The position numbers were made by a program, and so were the translations under genes. Source: Anaspis maculata (lineage: Eukaryota; Arthropoda; Insecta; Coleoptera; Scraptiidae). From it: DNA of 64,000 nucleotides. Shown here one piece after another: positions 57,681 through 64,000 of the stretch; within the stretch, counting starts at the first letter, position 1, and the number at the start of each line of letters is the position of its first letter. The notes under the pieces were generated by a model. It was given only the letters and a program-made list of their open reading frames with translations. It did no database searches and was not told where the DNA came from. The stretch is from the NCBI GenBank assembly GCA_949128115.1, contig OX421968.1, forward strand, positions 26,830,377 to 26,894,376. The letters run 5' to 3'.

Positions 57681-57846
57681 AGGTACTTTCCCTTCTCTTT
57701 GGTTGGTGGGTCAGTAGGAGGAAAATCTAAGAACTCTGTTTTAAAATGTGGATCAGCATTGATTGAAAGGCATTCAGACCAACCAGGGTCCTTCAAAATT
57801 TTGAGGAAATCAAATTTGAGAGAGTTGCCACTGTTGCGGAACTTGA

Positions 57847-58010
57847 GGTGCATTCAGTCAGCTTATTTAGCCGCAAGTTTTAATTTTAGTCGCAAGCGCA
57901 GCGACGCCCATTGGCTCTTATGAACCAGCCTCCTCAGAACAGCCAATAAGCGATGCAGCGCTTACGGCTAAAATTGGAACTTGCGGCTAAATAAGCTGAC
58001 TGAACGCACC
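57847..58010. mobile_element. 164-bp MITE with about 40-bp TIRs
   Basis: Ends GGTGCATTCAGTCAGCTTAT and the complement of GGTGCGTTCAGTCAGCTTAT. TIRs continue through TTAGCCGCAAGTT. The flanks TTGA / TTTA give no clear duplication. Confidence 0.75.
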
Positions 58011-58669
58011 TTTAGTCCCTTCTTGCTCATCAAAAACTATGACGCTCACATTTTAAGGCCTGGAGCTTTTATTACATTAATCAGCATTGCTTGAGGGACA
58101 CGTTGGTCAACATTGAGACTTACAGTACCCTCTTCTGAATTACAGCAAGAGTTTATATGATTTGGCGGCACTTACTCTTTTCTTGCCCCAAAGAACTATG
58201 TTCCGCACACTTGTTGGACCGGAGCTTTAAGTATGCTGTTCAGCATTGGTCAAAGGCCGCAAAATATCAAAAGGGACATATTTATTTCAGGGTCAAACCC
58301 TAAAATTCCTGGGCTATAGTAGTTGATGCAGGGCAAAAAAAAAACCTTGAAGCTGCGATCACCGGATTCTGGATCAAGTATTGAGCCAGTGGAATTCACG
58401 AAACTCACTGCTTCCATGCTCCATGCTCTCCCATCGTCGCCGTAGCGACTAGCGAATGCCACAAAATGATGCGATTTTTCAGTAGTTCAGTACCTATCTG
58501 AATTTTGAATAATTGGAATGTTTTCGTTTGGAAGTCAATTCCGCTGCGCCGCCAGCTTTTCTGGAACTTGATGGGAGGTTGGAATGCACCACCATGTTGA
58601 CACTTGTGGCCTCTCATACCAGAACCAGTGGCTGTCGTCTGGACCAGAGGGTCTGGACTAGGAGACAAT
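58011..58669. other. No recognised gene
   Basis: No supported feature. Confidence 0.45.
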
Positions 58670-58799
58670 GGGTAGTATTAATTAAAAAATAAGCATAAGC
58701 ATTTGCTTGGATTTCATAGGCGTTGCCAGGGAAAGTCTGCTCAGCAACTTCTTAAAGATCTAAGCAAATGCTTATGCTTATTTTTTATTGATACTACCC
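58670..58799. mobile_element. 130-bp MITE with about 43-bp TIRs
   Basis: Ends GGGTAGTATTAATTAAAAAA and the complement of GGGTAGTATCAATAAAAAAT, with TIRs running through AAGCATAAGCATTTGCTT. AAT lies on both sides (58667-58669, 58800-58802), a possible 3-bp duplication. Confidence 0.75.
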
Positions 58800-59079
58800 A
58801 ATGGTCACACCATCGGAACGTGAACAGGCCAGGTGGCTCCCAGATCAACGCGATCTTTGATTCTTGACAACAGTGAAAACAGTGAGAACACGACTGAGGA
58901 TGTCATTCAACTCTGCATGTCTTGACCATCGTCCTGAACCTGAATTTTTGGAACAACCGAGGGAACAACGAAGAAGAGGATGTAATAAACCAGTCTCGTC
59001 CTCGTCAACCAGATCACTACATTTACAAATGAACTTCTGGAAAATACATAGGTACGTCGAGTCTTGAAGCGATGTAGAA
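58800..59079. other. No recognised gene
   Basis: No supported feature in this short spacer. Confidence 0.4.
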
Positions 59080-61410
59080 GCGTAAAAATTTGATCAAGAG
59101 ATTGATAGATGTCAACTTGAGTTTCTACAGGGTGTTAAAGAAAGTAGTGCAACATTTATAAAGTTTGACATACTCCCATTTGAAATAAAACTGTTTCTTT
59201 TGAATTTCGACATCAATGGCATGTAGCTAAAGTTCATATCTCGAAACGGTTTTTGATTTATCTCTCTATCCTATCTCTTTTATTTACAGGGTGGTATCAA
59301 AAAAAACGACTTTTTGGTCTTCTGGTGATGATATGTTCCCTTCTTTACCAATAATTTTCTGAATCCAGGGCTCATATTGAAGCTTTAGGCTTAGGTAAGA
59401 CAACTCAATAAACATAATCGACTCAAGACCAACATTCAAAATATAGGGTGGCATCAAAAGTGACATATAAATATATCTGTCCAGGAATCCGACCGGGTGG
59501 AGAATTGAACGAAAATCAACATTGTTTTCGGATGAGGCATTCATTCTGAACACTCTTTGATGTTCCATGATTGATTGTCACCAGAATGATCGATAGAGGG
59601 ACCAAATTAGAATTAAGTGTTTCTGAGGAAGAATCAGCTTTCTCGCTGATCTTAAAATGTTCGTAACCAATGATACAAAATTCGAAACAATCGAAAACAG
59701 ACAGGTGAGTTATAGCGCTGCTTCTCCTTGGAAAACATGCGACTGCAATTTGAACCCTCCATCCAAAGTTCTTGCCACCATCAATCATGAAACATCAAAG
59801 AGTGTTCAGAATAAATGCCTCATCCGAAAACAATGATTATTTTAATTTAATTGTCTATACCCGGTCGGATTCTCATATGTCACTTTTGATGCCACTCTAT
59901 ATTTTGAATGTTGGTCTTGAGTCGATTATGTTTATTGGGTTTTCTTACCTAAAGATTCAGCTTCAATATGAGTCCTGGTATAGAAAATTGGTAAAGAAGG
60001 AAAATGTTATCACCAAAAGACCACAAAGTCGATTTTTCGATACCACTCTGTGAATAAAAGAGATGGAGAGATAAATCAACAAGCGGATATGCCTCATGGG
60101 CATGAGGCTCAGTAGCGCACTTCCTTTTTGAAGGGTTAGTGAACGTAAGATGTTAATTAGGGTTCTACCGTTATTTGGGCAAAAATTTCAATATGGCGGC
60201 CAAAATAGCGTCAAAATCATGAAATTTGGCTCAAAAATCAAAATGATCATACTATAGACAAGGGTGAGTTCCAAGTTTCATCAAAATCGTTCCACCAATA
60301 AGAGATTTCAATATGGCGGCCAAGATGGTGGCAGAATGTTGGAATTCGGCTGGAGAATGAAAATGATCATACAAAACAAAGGTAAGTCCCAAGCTCCATG
60401 AAAATCGTTAAGTGATAAGAAATTTCAATATGGCGGCCAAGATGGCGGCAGAGCATCATTTGTCCAAAATCGGATGTATTTTGATGAAGTCCACATCGCC
60501 TGTGAATTTCACTCAAATCGGACCACTTTCAGAGAAATTCAAAATGGCGGCCAAATGACAAAAATCATTGGTCAAATTTATATGGTGGACACGTACGCAT
60601 TTGATTGGCATTCGCACCACATCGATATCTTTTTTCGTTGAAGCATAATTCTCCTAGTTCTATCACTTCGAAACATGTTCAATAGTGAGAATACAAGATG
60701 GCGGCGGGGCATCAATTGTCAAAAATTTGATGTATCTAATTGAAGTTCACATCGCCTGCAAATTTCACTCAAATCGGACCACTTTCAGAGAAATTCAAAA
60801 TGGCGGATCAAAGATGGCGGCCAAGTGACAAAAATTATTGGTCAACTTTATATAGTGGTCACGTACGCATTTGATTGGCGTTTTTACCACATCGATATCT
60901 CTTTTCGTTGAGGCATAATTCTCCTAGTTCTATCACTTCGAAACATGTTCAATAGTGAGAATACAAGATGGCATCGGGGCATCAATTGTCGAAAATTGGA
61001 TAGATCTTGATGTGGTTTACATTGCCTGCAAATTTCATCTCAATCGGATAACTTTTAGAGAAATTCAAAATGGCGGCAGATAACAAAAAACCAAAAGTCA
61101 ACTTGACATCCTGGACATATGTACTATTGATCAGCGTTTACACCACATCGATATCTTTCTTCCCTGAGAAGTTACCCCGGATACGGACGGACGGACAAAG
61201 TGAAGCTAAAAGCGCCTTTTTCCCATTTTTTGGGAAAGTGCGCTAAAAACCGTTTCGAGATATGAACTTTTGCTACATATCATTGATGTTGAAATTCAAA
61301 AGAAACAGTTTTATTACAAATGGGAGTATGTCAAACTTTATGAAAGTTGCACTACTTTCTTCAACACCCTGTAGAAACTCAAGTTGACATCTATCAATCT
61401 TCGAATTGAT
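59080..61410. repeat. Nested palindrome split by Helentron-like copy E
   Basis: Outer CAGGGTGTTAAAGAAAGTAG (59128) pairs with the end at 61371, TA on both sides; inner CAGGGTGGTATCAAAA (59287) pairs with the end near 60050. Arms otherwise continuous; the right arm is interrupted at 60080-61245. The left arm keeps the uninterrupted target CGGTTTTTGATTTATC (about 59247-59262). Confidence 0.85.
60080..61245 (-). mobile_element. Helentron-like element, copy E (with empty site)
   Basis: Minus-strand element of 1.17 kb: 5' end TAGCGCACTTTCCC with stem to GGGAAAAAGGCGCT near 61215, short (GTCC)n at about 61181-61193, arrays with GCCGCCATCTTG units like copies C and D, subterminal AAGTGCGCTA, hairpin CTCATG-CC-CATGAG and the CTTG end at 60083-60080. 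It lies in a T run (on the minus strand) of a palindrome arm whose partner arm keeps that run uninterrupted. Confidence 0.85.
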
Positions 61411-61808
61411 AGGATTCTATACCTAGAGAATCAAGCTCTCAAATGCTTCAAACAGAACTGAAATTGTTTAAACCAGTCGGAAGTTTTCCTGTTTTGAAAA
61501 AGGACGAAATTTGGATACGACAATAATTTCGTTGCGTAGTTTACTTGAACTTATGATTTCTAATGCCAAGATTTTATAATTTAGATACTCCTTCGTGAAT
61601 ACCAAGATCTTTTATTTTAAATTCGGGCGCGCGTATGCGCGCCTTCATGACCCAGTGAGTAGTGAGTTACGTAAAATGGATCCCAGACGATAGCACAATA
61701 GTCTGATTTACTACGAATAAATAGTACCTATAGTTATACTATAGTTTCAATAAACAGTCAATGCTAGTGGAAGATCTTGTATAACGAATAATAAACCCAA
61801 GTATCTCA
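61411..61808. other. No recognised gene
   Basis: No supported feature. Confidence 0.4.
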
Positions 61809-63866
61809 GGCCCAACTGCACCGCTCACACTTAACCTTAAAGTAAAGCTTTACTGGTCCTTAACTTAAAAGTACTGCCTAAAATAAGCCCAGGGTGTGGT
61901 ACGGCTTAGCCACCACTTATCAACTTTTGAGACCATATGCAGCTGTGCGTGCTGTCAAAAAATGAACAATATCGTAAATAACAATACCCCAATGGAGAAG
62001 CAGTTATTGGATAATGATTTAGACGAATGGGCGAGAATGGGTTACTTCCCTAATTTTTTTTTATTGGTCCATTCGATAGTATGGTTAAAAATAATGCCCC
62101 CGTATTTTGTCTTTTTCCCTAATTCCCAAAATTGCGGCCGTAATGGATGTTTGAAAAATATTTTTGTGACGTCACAAATCTACTAAAAACAGCACTGCTA
62201 GATTGAAAACTCAAAAAACTGTTAGAGTGGCATCACTACCTATTTGGAAAAAAACAGACATGAAAACTTCACTGAAGTTTCCCTGCTGTTAACTGTCAAC
62301 TATGTATTTGGGAAAAAATCGAAAAAAAATCTTTGTAACCGATGGATACCTATACAGGTGTCTCAAAAGTATCGCATTCCGAGTCCAGAGCGAAATATAG
62401 AATCCACTCAAGAATACGAGAAGAATATTATAAAAAATTTGTAACATTTATTTTTGGAAATATGGGGGATCAAGGTGTAGAGGACTTCGCTCCCCTCTAT
62501 TTTCGTGAGTCAAAATTATTTTGGAGAATTATTTGTGATATAATAATCAGTGAAAATTAAAAAATTATCAACCACTGGATGTGCACTGAACTTCTATTTG
62601 ATATACAGGTGATTCATGAAGGTCAAGAATTCATTTTCCTCCAAAAACGTCAATAAAATTTCATTTATGGCAATAAAAAGAGTCATATCTTCTTATTCTA
62701 AATTATTTGAGGAACCAATGGAATATTTTAGATATAATTGTAGAATACTGGATTTTCGTGATCCATGACTCACCCTGTATCGTGAACAGAAATTCACTGC
62801 ACACCCACGGGTTGATAATCTCCACTGATAAATCTATCACAAACAGTTCATCAAAACCACTTTGAATGTTGAAAATAAAGGGGGAAGAAGTTCCACACTT
62901 TTGCCCCCTCCCCCTCCCCCATATCTTCAAAAAAAAAACGTTATTAATTTTTTTTAACATTTTTCTTGGGTTCTTGGGTGGATTCTATATACCGCTATGG
63001 ACTCGGAATGCATTACTTTTGAGAACCCCTGTATTTTCCGGAAATTTTCAAAAAATACTAATTATTACTCTTGTTGATTAAAAGTATTTTCAATCAAATC
63101 TATTTCATTGGCAAGTACCCTATTGGATATCGTGGATTTCGGTGTTCCGAGGCAAAGAAACAGATATATTCCGCTTATTTCATAATATCAATGAACATAC
63201 CAAACCCAAAACTGCGACTCAAAACAGAAAACATCGGAAAAAAAAGTTGATTTTACCCTGTATATACCACCCTGTACGTAGAATACCAGCAGTTGAAGAG
63301 GAGTACATTTTTCACATGTTCAACAGGAGATCATGAGGTTGCTGAATAATTGAAGTCTGTTATTCTCAAAAATTATTTCAGCAGAATAAAAAAAACATTT
63401 ATCTTTCAATTTTCAACCTGTATACTAAATATAACGCGTCGCAGGGATGTATATGCTTTTGACTTGTTGAACAGGTGGGGATGAGCTAACCATCTGGCAA
63501 AAAACTGCTTGAGAACTTTTATTTTCATGCAAAAAATCTAATTCAAACTATTGGCGTTTCCCTGAAAACGAAAGCGGAGAGCGCTCGAGCAGCTCTGGGA
63601 ATTCGCCATTACACTTACTTGTGCAAAATGCCAATAAATTCAAACTATAGACGGTTCAAAAAGCGAGTGAAATTTAAAAACAACCAACTTTAATGGAGAA
63701 AAATTGAATATCCCCAAGGTTTGGAACTTTGCTAAAGCTTAACCCTGGCTTAGCTAAGCTTTGATTAAGCTAAATCGGTGCAGTGAACTCATGGTCCTTA
63801 GGTGAACCCTCACTTAAGCCGAGCTTACTAAAGTAGAGATTTAAGGGTGAGCGGTGCAGTTGGGCC
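61809..63866. mobile_element. PIF/Harbinger-like TIR element without transposase
   Basis: Ends GGCCCAACTGCACCGCTCAC on both sides in inverted orientation; flanks TCA (61806-61808) and TTA (63867-63869) suggest a TTA target with one mutation. The subterminal regions share further CTTAAGxxxAGC-type words. The interior has no transposase ORF; the open frame 61896-62186 (+) has no domain I know. It holds a TA-flanked CAGGTGTCTCAAAAGTA element. Confidence 0.65.
62355..63031. mobile_element. TA-flanked mariner-like element, nested
   Basis: CAGGTGTCTCAAAAGTATCG at the left, the complement of CAGGGGTTCTCAAAAGTAAT at the right, TA outside (62353-62354, 63032-63033). A second smaller unit (CAGGTGATTCATGAAGG, 62606, to CACCCTGTATCG, 62780) is nested inside it. 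Confidence 0.65.
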
Positions 63867-64000
63867 TTAGTACCCTGCGAGCATATGGAGTTGATTGACT
63901 TGATATGAGGCACAAAAGAAAGTAGGTTAGGGTTAGGGTTAGTAGCTATAATAACCTTCTCAAGCGCGGTTTATGTACGATTTTTTCCACTACTAGCAAA
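63867..64000. other. Window end, no feature
   Basis: A short GGTTAGGGTTAGGGTTAG stretch near 63926 is too short to call telomeric. Confidence 0.5.

Noticed and set aside
63926..63946. GGTTAG-type repeats resembling telomere sequence
   Set aside because: Fewer than four units, not the TTAGG unit usual in insects, and internal in the contig.

Overview
This window looks like gene-poor, repeat-rich nuclear DNA from an arthropod, most likely an insect; a hemipteran is my guess, not something the sequence proves. It has no bacterial gene layout, is AT-rich, and contains spliced coding sequence, tRNA-derived SINEs, non-LTR retrotransposon pieces and many DNA transposons. The only convincing host gene is one internal exon (28697-29222, + strand) of a MiT/TFE-family transcription factor (Mitf). 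It carries the N-terminal Rag-binding-type motif and the conserved block of that family. No other Mitf exon was recognised, so the window is probably intron around this exon.

Almost everything else is mobile DNA, much of it nested. 0-9 kb: long palindromes, an unrecognised repeat-borne protein present as an inverted pair (5.6-7.8 kb) and a SINE (8.46 kb). 9.2-11.7 kb: a TA-flanked mariner-like repeat and Helentron-like copy A. 12-18 kb: a TTA-flanked element (15.0-16.5 kb), a SINE and a foldback. 18.3-20.3 kb: Helentron-like copy C. 20.6-22.6 kb: a PIF/Harbinger remnant and two near-identical 189-bp MITEs. 25.07-26.55 kb: a Transib element with RSS-like ends. 26.6-28 kb: two foldbacks. 28.7-29.2 kb: the Mitf exon. 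30.4-32.2 kb: two mariner-like insertions. 33-43 kb: a SWIM-domain pseudogene and Helentron-like copy D, split by a 4.5-kb inverted-repeat element that carries a hAT MITE and a rearranged non-LTR element. 44.5-46.9 kb: SINE, palindrome, minisatellite. 47.7-50.6 kb: a palindrome holding an apparently intact Tc1-like element. 51.6-54.7 kb: SINEs, a foldback and Helentron-like copy B. 55-64 kb: palindromes, small MITEs, Helentron-like copy E and a PIF-like TIR element.

The most interesting signals are these. (1) Five copies of a Helentron/DINE-1/mini-me-like family (A-E) have a (GTCY)n microsatellite, a 5'-terminal stem-loop, a 5' end complementary to a 3' subterminal segment, a 3' hairpin and a CTTG end. 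The complementary parts covary between subfamilies, and a paralogous empty site shows insertion into a T run. (2) A Transib element has both ends in V(D)J-RSS form (CACAGTG, 23-bp spacer, nonamer) and a CGACG target duplication. (3) Four insertions have their empty site preserved elsewhere in the same window. (4) Long palindromes recur, several with TA-CAGGGTG repeat units centred inside them.

All family assignments were made by eye from motifs. No database search or folding calculation was run.
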